From: Apostichopus californicus
Lineage: Eukaryota; Echinodermata; Holothuroidea; Aspidochirotida; Stichopodidae
Length of the DNA stretch: 40,945 nucleotides
Assembly: GCA_020650975.1 (NCBI GenBank)
Contig: JAIPMN010005680.1
Location: forward strand, 1-40,945
Direction: 5' to 3'
The notes beneath the pieces are model-generated. The model was not told the DNA's origin. It saw only the letters and a program-made list of their open reading frames with translations, and made no database searches. Each line of letters starts with the position of its first letter. Within the stretch, counting starts at the first letter, position 1. A program made the translations under genes and the position numbers. Below are positions 28,801 through 39,105 of this stretch, in pieces.

Positions 28801-31130
28801 TTCGGTCAGCTTGCGGCTTTGATAAGCCTATGAGGCTTCTTTGTGAGATCCTGCTTGCAGGAGGATCGAAAATATATATCTATCAAAGAAGTGATACCTC
28901 CTGTATCAAGGAAGTTCAAAACCACTGGTGGCTCTGTGATGTCCTCTTAAGACTTTATTCAAGTCTACGTACTGTGTGTAAACAAGAATATCTCCCTTCC
29001 AAACTAAGACAAATATGATTTAATCTTCTAGTTGTAAAGGCATTGAAGACTCTTGCACAAAGAAACTCACGCCGGTAATCTGACCTAGTTCCGAATGTGG
29101 TGTAACAGAAGTGTTAGACACCACCACTGATCTCAGAAAATGCACACACAGCTTGCTACCGTCGGTAATTAGACACTAGTGCACAGTCAATATATGCAGC
29201 TACAGTCAATACCCACAACACAGTGTACATAGCAGCAATGGACATCTCAGGTCTAGATAAAATAACAAGGTATCATGTTTCATTACTGTCTGCAGTTTGT
29301 AGCGATTGAAAGTTAACTTTTTCAGATGGCGGCACGTGGTTTGGTGCGAGTTTTCAATGCCTTTAAGGACCGTGGCCATTTTTAGATCCTATATCACATG
29401 AGTCAATGATAATGGTTGTGCTTATGTTTTGAATCTTACAAGAATGTTTTTATGATTTTTAAAGGTCAATCCACCGTACCACGCTCCATTGGTGGAGGTT
29501 GTCCCCTCTGAATGGACGAATCCTGCCTTTATGGATAAAGCCAAGAAGATCCTGGAAGAAGTTGGACAAGTTCCTGTCTGTATGAAACAAGAGTTACCTG
29601 GATTTGTCCTGAATCGTGTGCAGTATGTCATAATAAACGAGTGTTGGAGATTAGTCACGGTAAGCACCAGTTAATAACCATCTCAGCTGTTACCTCTCAC
29701 TGGTGGAACGAGTAAAAATGATGGTAATGAATAAATTACAAAAATAGGAAATAATTTCTTGATTCATTTGTTAAAAGTCAAAACAACACCTTAGGCCAAC
29801 AATGGCCGAACATTAATTTCCTTGGGTCAAAGGTTAACTTGATTAATAGGTAAGGTCAAGTTGACGATTGACCGTAAATCACTCAGCGACTGGCTTTCTG
29901 TTTGTTTCCTTATTGGCATTCTGTTCCCTTCATACTTAACAAAAACTGGCATCCAAGCAATCTTTTGAAACTTACCTCCCCATCCCTCTCCCTTCCCTCC
30001 ACGCCCCCTTCCCTCCCTCTCCCTCCCGTACTCAATATACTTCACGATTAGTATGACAGTTTCTTCAAAATATTTTAGGATATATTTCAGTACGTGCCTG
30101 ATTATTTTGAACGACCTGGTAATTGTAGATAAATAGTTTTCTCTTGCAGGGATCTTGAAATCAAGTTTTCTGTAAACCACAGGCCACGATGAAACCTTGA
30201 CTTTATCTTGACCAAGTCTAAGTTTTAAACATGTTTTGTTTTTCAAAGCCTCGGGTCCTTGAAAGACTACTTTTGAACCATAATTGGAGACGGACCAAAA
30301 CAATTAATTTTTTTCCAGCAAAATCCTGTTTGCTCATTGCACTTGTTATATGTTTGCTTTATAAAATCTGTTTTGTATTTGATGAAATTTTTCACTTTAT
30401 CTAAGAAGTTTGTCTAAATTTTCAATTTTTTTATTTTATTTTTTAAAATTTTATTTTGATTGACTGTTTGTTTGTTTTTGTAGGAAGGAGTCATCTCAGC
30501 AGAGGACATTGACAAGGTTATGTGGGCGGGGCTTGGAATGAGGTACGCATTCATTGGTCCGTTGGAGGTGATGCATCTCAATGCAGAAGGTAAGGTCCAC
30601 AAATAATTTCTAAATAATATTAAATAAAAAAATAATAAATTATTTCCAGGTATGTCCGAAAAATGCCTAAAATGCCTCCCAGATTGCTGCAAATGGCACT
30701 TCCCAGGCCTTGTAAGTTGCATCTAAGCATTTTCTATTTTGAAGTAACTAGGGATGTCATAAAAAAATACAAAAATATATGGGGGTGGGGGCGGTCTCCC
30801 CCTTTGCCCCCCCTTGGCTACGTGCCTGTTTGGGAACTTAAAATTATTGATAAGGAAAAATGCATTTCAAACACGCTGAAATTTTCCCCCACAGGAATGG
30901 AAAATTATATCGAAAGGTACGGCCCTACCATAGAGAGTGTTTCATCGACGTTTGGGCCAACTCCAAACTACTCCGGACCGGGCCTGGCGGAGGTCGTCAG
31001 ACAGATGAAGGAGTTGATTCCGCTTGACAAATTAGCAGAGCAGAGGAAGAGGCGGGACGACAGACTCGCAGCTTTAGCAAAATTGAAGCAGGATTTCGAT
31101 AAACAAGATAAATCGAGTTTACAAAGTTAA
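25861..31130 (+). CDS. CRYL1: Lambda-crystallin / L-gulonate 3-dehydrogenase, copy 3
   Basis: Coding exons are 25861-25904, 26851-26932, 27698-27850, 28403-28564, 29465-29659, 30484-30589 and 30895-31130. The first six exons have the same lengths as in copies 1 and 2. The last is 9 nt longer in coding sequence: the ancestral AGT TGA is replaced by AGT TTA, with a one-base loss nearby, so translation continues for Leu-Gln-Ser to TAA, giving 325 residues. The NAD motif GSGLVG and the active-site set Ser125, His146, Glu158 and Asn197 are intact. This is the shortest gene of the three because it has fewest private insertions. A functional cytosolic NAD-dependent dehydrogenase is predicted; expression is unknown. 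Confidence 0.95.
27252..27578 (-). mobile_element. tRNA-derived SINE B, longer copy, in CRYL1 copy 3
   Basis: Same insertion as at 18170-18412 but keeping about 90 bp of body (ACTGATCAGACACACATATT onward) that copy 2 has lost. The tRNA-like head on the minus strand reads TTAGCCTAGTGGTTAGAGC with box B GGGTTCGACTCC, closer to consensus than in copy 2. Confidence 0.75.
28675..28879 (+). mobile_element. 5'-truncated tRNA-derived SINE A in CRYL1 copy 3
   Basis: Orthologous to the insertion at 19781-19990. The box-B region is further eroded here (AAGGTTCTAGTCACTGCAAG). Confidence 0.65.
29034..29366. mobile_element. TTAA-flanked MITE, family 1, copy E (intron 4)
   Basis: Orthologous to copy D at the same intron 4 site. 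The left target site has mutated to GTAA at 29034-29037; the right TTAA is at 29363-29366. Internal deletions make it about 35 bp shorter than copy D. Confidence 0.85.
30655..30828. mobile_element. Truncated hAT-like MITE (intron 6, copy 3)
   Basis: Same left-truncated insertion as at 22405-22583, ending CTTGGCTACGTGCCTG. Confidence 0.75.
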
Positions 31131-32046
31131 TTATTTTTCTTGCTGGAAGTCAAAAAAAATAATTTCCAAGTAATAATTTTTGAACTTCTGATCATTCCAA
31201 ACCTTTCCAAGAAAGTGACAAACTTTAAGCTCAAGAATGATTTCAGCTTTATAAAAGAGATGAAGATGGCCGAGAGAATTTTGGCTGTAATTGGATTCGA
31301 AGCAGGGATCTCAGGGTTACACGACCTGCACCTCCGGGTTATAGCTGTATAGGGAATCGCCACCAACCAAGTACTGGATATCTCAATTGATGGAGTGCAA
31401 GGCTTGTAAAGTAGAGGTCATTGCTAAAAATCCTGTTCTAGATAAAAATTTCTTTGATCTCTTCAAGTTTGATTATAATTTTCCAATCCACAGTTTTCTC
31501 CTGTTTATCTTCATAGAAGATTTTAGTTTAATTTTGAATAGTTGGTGACAGAGGGTTACGAACTAGTCTAGAAAACATTTAATTTGCTGCAAAGTTGGTG
31601 AAATAATTGTCTCTAATGGCTTTCATTTTTGCATTTTGCATTTTGTATCATGTATAGTTTGGTTATTAATTAATGCTCCATACAGCAGGACTCGATGCAT
31701 GATTTGGTTTCATAAATTTGATAATGGTAAATCTGATTGCTAATAATGTTACTGAAATGCTATTCAGGTTTACAAGATTATGACCGTTGAAATATATTAA
31801 ATCTCTGGACTGCTCCTTTAAGTCTCAATTGCCAATATGCCTCCTCAGTGCCAGGGGTTTCAATCAGGGGTGGGGATAGGGGGTGGGGTACATGTTCAAC
31901 TTTTTGAAGGGTGGGGGACACAACATCAAATATCCCCCCACCCACCCCCCCCCCCCGCACCCCCCTCACAGGTTTAGTGACTGACTCGTGTAGGTGCTAG
32001 ACCTATCAGGCTCATAATGACTTGTGTATCTCATAAAGAGAGGGGG
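31131..32046 (+). other. 3' UTR and 3' flank, CRYL1 copy 3
   Basis: Aligns with the 3' flanks of copies 1 and 2 up to TATCTCATAAAGAGAGG near 32043, then diverges abruptly. This is the right boundary of the tandem array. No gene is seen. Confidence 0.6.
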
Positions 32047-33237
32047 GTGGGGGGGGCAGCTGCCCCCCTGAGATTTCTACTTCCTAAAGGAAAGAAGGCT
32101 TATGATAATGTGAACGCCGGGGCAGTATGCGATATTTTGATTGCATTAGTCAGTAGTGTGCAACCTCAAGATTCTAGGCATATACGTATTGTAGGAATGG
32201 CATTCAAAAAGAACACAAGGTACACAAGAAAGAACCTGGGCATAAAAAACAAAACAACCAAACGACTGATCCGCTCTCAATCCCAGTCCCCCTTGGAGGG
32301 AGATTGACTGTGTGATCATCGTCAGGTCTGTATCACGATCCCATACAAGGGGATCGTGATGCTACCCATCTAAGCCCAAAGGCCGCTCATCATGTATATC
32401 CACAATTGCCGATGCAATGACTGAGTGTTTGTTTTGGTTTTCACGAGTCTTGTTAGAATAATAATATATGTGTAGCAATAAATGTGTAGCAGTCCAATGT
32501 GAAATTACTATCCATAAAAGCCATAAAGCGGTAAATTATTGACGTTTTGTTTTATGAATATCAAAATACTACATTTCGGATCATGATGTCACTACCTCAA
32601 ATTGTTGAAGTATTTCAATGCTTTTCCCCTGACCATCCCTGCTAACCCAATGTGGGTAAATGTACCCATGTGGGAAACATGATTTTCTCTTCTATGGGTT
32701 CTCTTTGATACTGTGGGATTATTACTGAAAAGAAGCAAAGAGGAGCCTTAAACTAGCAATACTAACAATATGCAATTCATTCAAATTCAATGTTTATTTC
32801 ATTTCCCTTTATAAATGTGAAATAAATTGATTAATAGCTTCTGTATTGATAACGATGTTCAATAAAATATTAAAGTTGAAATACAATGCATTGTTGTTAT
32901 CAGTATGTAGCTATGAGAATATATTTTAAAATATAACTATTGTTAACTTTGCTCGCAGCCCACTACGTACATCTCCCTCACACCCTTTCATCCTCTTTAC
33001 CCCCACCCTGGCCCCTCATGCTTCCAACCTTGAAAGAATATTTTAATTTTTTCCTGCTAGTGATAATGTAGCCTTGGCACTCGGTACTGCTGAGAGAGGG
33101 GAGTCAATGCTTTTCATGGGGAAAAACAACCTTTGTTCTGACTATTTTTGGGGGACCAGATTATTATTTGTGGGTCTAGCCATTACATAGTCACAAGTTA
33201 ACGTCGAAATGACTTGAATAGCATAGAGGGAAGTTGG
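32047..33237. other. Intergenic DNA right of the array
   Basis: It begins with an 18-bp palindrome of six G, CAGCTG and six C at 32051-32068, similar in style to the G-rich/C-rich interiors of the hAT-like MITEs here. A 96-codon open frame (32017-32307) crosses the array boundary and has no recognisable domain. The remainder is AT-rich with no exon recognised. Confidence 0.5.
32332..32360. other. Perfect 11-bp hairpin
   Basis: ATCACGATCCC at 32332-32342 pairs exactly with GGGATCGTGAT at 32350-32360, with a 7-nt loop. Function unknown; it could be part of an unrecognised repeat. Confidence 0.5.
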
Positions 33238-33624
33238 GAAGTATCCAGTGGCGGAGCTAGGGGTATTGGTCAGAGGGGTCGAGAAAGACCCGTAGGGGCG
33301 CTTTCGACACTATCCAAGCGGAGCGCCACCACAGGTTGGCGCGGAGCGTACAGAAATTTTGTGGGTATAGATACTCCCTAGATCGCCGGAAATTACCCTT
33401 TCCAGGCCTTGTTAATTTGCAGATAAACGAAGAATAAATAGGTGTCATCGCCAACAAAATGTGACAAATGTCAATAGGTAGATGAGAGCGCAATAAAAAA
33501 GTCAATAATCGCGAATAAGTAAAAAGTGGCAAAAAGCTGAAAAGGGCGCCAGCAGTCCATCAGGGTCCGTCAGGGGGGGGCATCCGCCCCCTGACTGTAT
33601 GGACGCTCCGCCACTGGAAGTATC
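33238..33624. mobile_element. hAT-like MITE, 8-bp target duplication
   Basis: The element at 33246-33616 begins CAGTGGCGGAGCTAGG and ends CGCTCCGCCACTG. GAAGTATC at 33238-33245 and 33617-33624 is an exact 8-bp duplication. The interior shares GGCGCGGAGCGTACA-type sequence and TTTCCAGGCCTTGT with the element at 7286-7597, so the two are related. No transposase is present; the minus-strand open frame inside is not a gene. Confidence 0.9.
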
Positions 33625-33649
33625 CTGTCAGGGGTAGGCACAGAAGCAA

Positions 33650-33936
33650 ATCAGTAGTAAATAACGATTTTGCGTTTTCAGAGTTATCGGTTGGATCTGT
33701 CTTGGCTTCTAAGTATCAGAGATATACGGCTCTGCTAAGTATTATTGTATAGCGTCCTCAGTTTACTTGTGCGGACGACTTGTACCTGTGTCGAAGTATG
33801 ATAGGCGCTTAGCCACGCGCAGTATAGGACTAGTACTTACCGTAAACCACGCGACTGTTGTTAGCTGTTGTGTTTTGCCGCGGGTTGTTTCATTTCATCA
33901 ATTTTTCGTATGCTAGAGTCATAACTGCCTTAAATC
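33650..33936 (+). promoter_or_regulatory. Putative SRRM1 promoter / 5' UTR
   Basis: DNA upstream of the SRRM1 start codon contains CpG-bearing stretches such as GCTTAGCCACGCGCAGTATA and TTTTGCCGCGGGTTG, locally more GC-rich than its surroundings. No core element can be assigned. The placement rests only on proximity to the start codon. Confidence 0.35.
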
Positions 33937-36094
33937 ATGTCCGATGCTGGATTCTTTAGAGTATGTTTGTATGATTATACTTAGCATATTGGCCTATGTA
34001 AACACAAGCTTCAATTCGACCTAGACTCAAGTCTGCAAAGGACATGCTAGCCTAACCCCTCAAGTAATGCAAGCTATAGGCAGCCTAGGCTAGGGGTAAT
34101 GCACATTGGAAAATTACATTTCTGTGCAATATGAAATAGGCCTATAAGCTTTTTCCACCAAAAGAGAGTGATGAACAATGCATAGAATGCCGCATAATCA
34201 ATATAAAGCTACGTCTTTTTTGTCGCAACCAATTGCAAAGAACATCGACCAAAAAAAAAAAACGAGTAGGATACAAGATCTACAATTTACAAAGATAGCT
34301 TGGCTTCTAAGTACTTTGTAAGTGTAACATTAGGAATTAATGGCGGGGTTCTGTTGTACTACTAAAGTCAGTATTGCGAAGTTCGGAACACTGCGAAGTT
34401 CGGACACCCCTAAGAAATGCACCATTTCACCCTGATAACCTACAGCAAAAGCCAATTTCACCAAAAACTACGAAGCTACAGTTATTTTCTCTCCAAAATA
34501 ACCTGTGTGCTAGCAAGTACTTACATATTTGTCTCTAAAAGGAAGTTATAGTTTTGGGGTGTTTAAATCTTAGGTGTCCGAACTTTGAAGTGCCCATGCT
34601 ACTACTAGTACTAGGCATATACTACTACTAGCTAGCTGTGCCAAGTAAGCCAGTGCCTCACTGCAAGTTTGAGCTGCCTCTGGATTAGTGACTTTGTACA
34701 TTTTCCCAATAAGCTAACTTATTCTAGGCTAGTCTTTATAACATGCAAAATGATGCTCGAAAAATATTCATCGATTCTCCACTACACTGCATAAATCAAA
34801 GTGATCTATTACACAATGAAAACGTAAGGTTGACAAAGCATCCATTTGCCCAAAGCAACCCCCCCCCCTCTGGTAAATTATAATGAACAAAATGGTATAC
34901 ACTTACTAGTACTAGTAATCAACTCATGTAAACCATAATGATCTGCAGTCAGGGAATTAAGCTTGGCTTTTTGGTGTTTCGGGAGATCTCCATTCATTAC
35001 ATGGGTGGAATATTTATGCACATGGCTGCGAAGGAAGAAACTGAGAGACTAGCTAATAGTGAACTTTAAGGGCGTTACTACATATGGTAAGCCTGTCTGA
35101 ACATCAGATCACTGTAGCAAGCAAAGCACTGATGTACTCCCTGCAGTGTGTAATGTGACAAGTTTAGGTAAAGTGATATACCTGTTTATTGTTACACAAC
35201 CAAAGGACTTTCATACAATTTCATCTTACCTTTACAGGGCACCAGTGCTGATCAGGACAACAGATTCGCCAACAAACAGAAGAAGTTGCTGAAAACTTTA
35301 AAGTTTGCTCCAGTGTTAGAGAAAAAGGTATAATGCACTCATTTTGATGCTAATCCAGGAATGTGCTCACGCCTGGCGGCTGTCTCCCGCAGTTTTGAAT
35401 GCCGCCCAGCGCAAAGAATAATTTAAACATTTTCGCTCGGCACTTTTGTTGATGATTAATTTAACAAATTATGTCATTAACAAAACATAGGTGAATAGTT
35501 GGCACAGAAGTTAGCGCCAGAATAGGAAAAAGATAGCACCATTTGCCATCCAAGCGTACTTCATTATGTAAAATCTTTCAAAGAGGTGGGGACACCCCCA
35601 CCACTAAGACACCTCACCATGGAGTTAGATCACACTGTGGCACAAATCCGCTCAGCACTCTAATACTCCCTGAGCCCATCCCTGCTAATCCTAGTCTTAC
35701 TGCTTTAGGACACAAGTACAAAGCTTTGTTTCAAGTTAAAAGCTTCTCAGTAAAGGACACCAACATCCTGATCCATTTATCCTTGCACGTATATAGTGTC
35801 TGACGTTGCGATCCTAGTAGGAGATTCTTCAACGAGGAAACGTCTGGCCCTCTGACTTTTTTGAAGTATGAAATGTTCTCATGTGAAACATGGCTAGGAA
35901 ATCATTCATTAACCCATTTTGGCTTTTTCCGGTTTACTGTTATGTGTTTGTTTTGCTTTCCCATTTTGCAGGTGTTTATGAGTAAAGTCAACCTGGATAT
36001 TTTGAAGCCATGGATCACAAAGAGGATCACTGAACTGTTGGGAATGGAAGATGATGTACTCATTGAGTTCATCTTCAACCAATTAGAAGAAGAG
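33937..36094 (+). CDS. SRRM1: Serine/arginine repetitive matrix protein 1, 5' part
   Basis: Coding exons 33937-33960, 35238-35327 and 35972-36094 encode the first 79 residues. They start MSDAGFFR, continue GTSADQDNRFANKQKKLLKT and VNLDILKPWITKRITELLG, and end EFIFNQLEEE. This matches the N-terminus of SRRM1 (SRm160), a nuclear splicing coactivator whose PWI domain binds nucleic acid; the signature Pro-Trp-Ile is at 51-53. Introns are GT-AG. The third exon's end is uncertain: GAG followed by GTTGGT at 36095 is preferred by comparison with the family, but GTAACT at 36099 is an alternative donor. The rest of the PWI domain and the long Arg/Ser-rich region are not in the window, so the next intron exceeds 4.8 kb. 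Phe40 replaces the Asp found in human SRRM1. Confidence 0.9.
34389..34592. mobile_element. 204-bp inverted-repeat element (SRRM1 intron 1)
   Basis: The left end CACTGCGAAGTTCGGACACC and the right end GGTGTCCGAACTTTGAAGTG are inverted repeats with two mismatches; inverted similarity extends into TAAG/CTTA. A partial extra copy of the end (GCGAAGTTCGGAA) directly precedes it. No clear target duplication was found, so the superfamily is unknown. Confidence 0.6.
35797..35842 (-). mobile_element. Possible Penelope-like relic (SRRM1 intron 2)
   Basis: TCTGACGTTGCGATCCTAGT followed by AGGAGATTCTTCAACGAGG resembles the hammerhead-like end of the fragment at 21281-21759, with several differences. The limits are unclear and only the core is recognised. 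Confidence 0.3.
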
Positions 36095-37390
36095 GTTGGT
36101 AACTTCATGATGAATATTCATTAATGTCACAAATTTAAGTGAAACACCGTAACGTCTTGTGATCAGGGAGAGAATACCTCGAAAAGTAAGTCTTGTCTGT
36201 GCTTTGGTCGTGCAGACAACTTTGATATTGGTTAGGAGAATAGCATTTTGCAAATATTGCAAAGATTTTACTCTGTTACATCGTTAGGCCTATCGAATGC
36301 TATTGTTCAACAGCACCATAGTAAAAATAATGTGAGAGAGACTGATTTCTTAACAAAATGGCTTATCTAAGTTATTTATTAGCATTCATAATAGTTGAAA
36401 TTTAATAGGTAGTTGACAGCTCTGAATAAATGTCAAGACTGTCAAATTTGTGGCTTAATAATGTACTCTGTTTATGAGACAATCTCAGCTGAAAGATTAT
36501 TGATAAATAGTTGATAGTATTATTGAAAATGGTAAGTTATTTTGGAACACATTCAAGTAGGTTTCTCCTAGGTAAAGGTAAGACAAATTTACCCAGAATG
36601 CATAGATGTCTTTAAGTGTTGTTCAATGGCCCAAGAAGACAGACCACTAAAGATCTTTCAAGACTTAAAGCTGTGAGCAAACTGCTTATCTACTCAAAAA
36701 GCCTTTGTAGGTAGACAACAGGGTCTCCTTCAAAGGCAAGCCCTTGAAGGCTTAGGGGCTCATGGCTCTTTGAACGCCCGACTCACCAAAACTTAACAAA
36801 AGGGTCTAGCATACATTTTGCAGTAGATACAGTACATCTGTTGAGCTTAATAAAGGTAGCCGATATGATATCTTCATTAATTGTTTGCTTCAATGTAAGA
36901 CATGTTTTGTTCCTGAAGAAACTTTTCTGGAATTTTTATTTTTTGCTTAAAAGTGTGGTAACCATGTCATTAGGGTAATGTGAGATAAGTCAGTAACATA
37001 AGATTTGACAAACTTAGTTTTCTAGTTGTGTTAAATTTTAAGGTCACTTGATTTGAAAAATTGAGAAGAAGGTAAGTGAAATGATTATTAACTATCTAGT
37101 CACAAATTTGTTGTGGAAAATGAGAACATTTCCGAAGGGTGGGGCAAATATGTCTGATGCATTTGACAGACCTGCATCAATGGCAAATACAAATTGATTT
37201 GGAACACAAATTCGTACATATCTTGTAACAGGTGAGTCATATTGAATCGTGGGCCGAATTAAGGAATTAACATGGAGTACCAATTGCGTCCACACTGCCC
37301 TCCCTTTACCTTTACCCTACTTACCTTTAAATTACTGATAAAGTACAGTTGAGATGGGATGATGATTGGTAAAAATTGCAGAAAGCCTGC
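36095..37390. other. SRRM1 intron 3, nothing further recognised
   Basis: AT-rich DNA. No further SRRM1 exon and no repeat end was recognised here. Confidence 0.5.
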
Positions 37391-37856
37391 TGAGAAAAGC
37401 TTTAAGCTAAAATAGGTAAACTACTGCTTACCTTAAAATGATACTTGCTCATGATTGCTACAGCCATATAGATGGTAAGTCTGGAAAGTGAGAAAGGACT
37501 TTAAGCTACGTAGGTAAATAAATGCTTACCTTAAAATGATAGTTGCTGATGATTGCTGCAGGGTCATTCCATGCCAAATCAACATCCCAAATTCAGTGTG
37601 GAGTTTCATAATATAAAGATAAGAATCCATGCCAAATTTTAGCTGAAAATATCTATCGGCTTTCAAAAACCAGTGAAATTGACACCGAAAATCCAAAATG
37701 GTGGCCATTTTGAATTGACCTTAATTATAACACCCAGACTTATTCTTCAATAACTTTTCTTCTGAGTAAGCTACAGACTTGAAACTTGTTGAGTTGGCAT
37801 GGAATGACCCTGCAGCCATATAGACGGTAAGTCTGGCCAATGAGAAAAGGCTTTAA
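37391..37856. repeat. 98-bp tandem repeat, about 2.2 units, interrupted by a MITE
   Basis: Units begin TGAGAAA(A)G at 37391, 37489 and 37841. The first two are exactly 98 bp apart. After removing the 254 bp contributed by the inserted element and its target duplication, the second and third are also 98 bp apart. Shared text includes TGCTTACCTTAAAATGATA and CAGCCATATAGA. Confidence 0.85.
37557..37814. mobile_element. 250-bp MITE with 4-bp TGCA target duplication
   Basis: The element at 37561-37810 has GGGTCATTCCATGCCAA at the left and its inverted copy at the right; the terminal repeat is about 23 bp with one mismatch. TGCA flanks both ends. The neighbouring tandem-repeat unit near 37455-37470 provides an unoccupied paralogous site, confirming that 250 + 4 bp were added. 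Superfamily uncertain. Confidence 0.85.
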
Positions 37857-39040
37857 GTGTGCTTCCACTAAAATTCTGTTTAGAGAGAGAGAGAGAACTT
37901 CTCTGCTTTCTAGTAAGAGAAGGATTAAAGGTAGGTACATTAGAGGGCAACCAATTGTTATTAATTGGAACTATCAGTACAAATTACTATAGATAGTTTT
38001 GTCTTGTATATATGCAAAAATAGAAATAAAAGTTAGGCTCATCTAAAGTCGTGGAGGCTAATGTGTGTGCAAGCTAGAAGCTGTATGGAAAGCTGATATA
38101 AAAGTCAGCTGGTATGTTACGTTTACTTACTCGTTTAGTCTAATGGTTGGACATTGCTTAGAGTACATGCAGTTTGATAGTAACTGATATTTCTGCGAAC
38201 AGTTAAGTCACTGAAAAGTGTTAAAGTTCTACATGTACAGATTAATGCAGAGAGAGGTAAGCCTTGATTCATTGGTGGTGACTTTACTGTACGTATTTTT
38301 GGTAGATATTTTGCCTGGTAAGTAACCAAGAATTGGTCTCAGTTTATTACTCTCCCTGATCACAAGCCTTAGAGTTATATTATCTGCAAGCTTCATGAAC
38401 GTGGTTAATTAAACTTAAAATCAGAATTAATTAGAAACGGCGATCGAGACCGTTTCTCCTTCCCATAATCCCGTCTGTGCTCGAGTCAAAATATCTGCAC
38501 AAATTTGAGCAGAAGTTGAGCAGAAAAATGTGACCAAAGCTTAGCAAATTGTGATTGTTTTAAATGTCAGCAGACTATCATGTGATATAAAATGAAGCCT
38601 TCAGATGTATAATTAAATTCTTATATTGGATATTACTACGACTTTGATGAATCGGAGCTCATTTGACCTTCCTCTATTTTTTCTCCTCACTTACAAATTG
38701 CAAATTGTTATGAATAACATGCTATGCTCACTTTCATATTCATTTTCTTTCATGTTGTTTATGTTCTATCTGCCATAATGCCATACATTTTGTAAAATTG
38801 CAATGTTTGTAAGGTGCTAACTGTACAGTACAGTGCAGTCTATGCAGGAACTATGTGCAGGAACCGATGGCTGCTCTCTCGTGTAAGATCATGGATCATT
38901 TGGAGATTGCATCCGTCCCTTTAACTCTCTGCACGTACTGTACTGTACATGCTGTATAGCCTTGTTGTCTTTATCGAGAAGGCAAGCAGGATCGGCTTCT
39001 GCAACGCCGATAAATTTTTGTAACTAAAGGGTGACCCGGT
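37857..39040. other. SRRM1 intron 3 continued, nothing recognised
   Basis: AT-rich DNA with a short GA run near 37885. A small imperfect inverted repeat (GAAACGG...CCGTTTC) lies near 38435-38457. No exon seen. Confidence 0.45.
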
Positions 39041-39105
39041 GATCTCACCCTGCTGTCATGATCTTCCCTGTTAGGGAGGGATGATCCTAACCCAGCAGGG
39101 AGATC
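39041..39105. other. Nested imperfect hairpin
   Basis: The outer arms GATCTCACCCTGCTG and CAGCAGGGAGATC pair with small mismatches. Inside, GATCTTCCCT faces AGGGAGGGATGATC. Could be a repeat end or a fold-back relic. Confidence 0.4.

Larger units (their letters stand above)
2851..32046 (+). repeat. Three-unit direct tandem array of CRYL1
   Basis: Three direct repeats each carry a promoter block, a seven-exon CRYL1 gene and 3' flank. Start codons lie at 4047, 16554 and 25861, giving spacings of 12507 and 9307 bp. Similarity extends through introns and about 1.5 kb beyond the stop codons, so whole genomic units were copied. Unit lengths differ mainly through transposon insertions, local duplications and spacer loss. 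Homology to units 2 and 3 starts near 2851 in unit 1 and stops near 32046 in unit 3. Confidence 0.9.

Noticed and set aside
31122-31130. Peroxisomal targeting signal at the new C-terminus of copy 3
   Set aside because: The end is Leu-Gln-Ser, which does not fit the Ser-Lys-Leu type PTS1 pattern.
32017-32307. 96-codon open frame at the array boundary
   Set aside because: It begins in the shared flank of unit 3 and crosses into unrelated DNA. No recognisable domain, splice support or conservation is visible.
35543-35803. 86-codon open frame inside SRRM1 intron 2
   Set aside because: It lies wholly within an intron and matches no family I know. Treated as chance.
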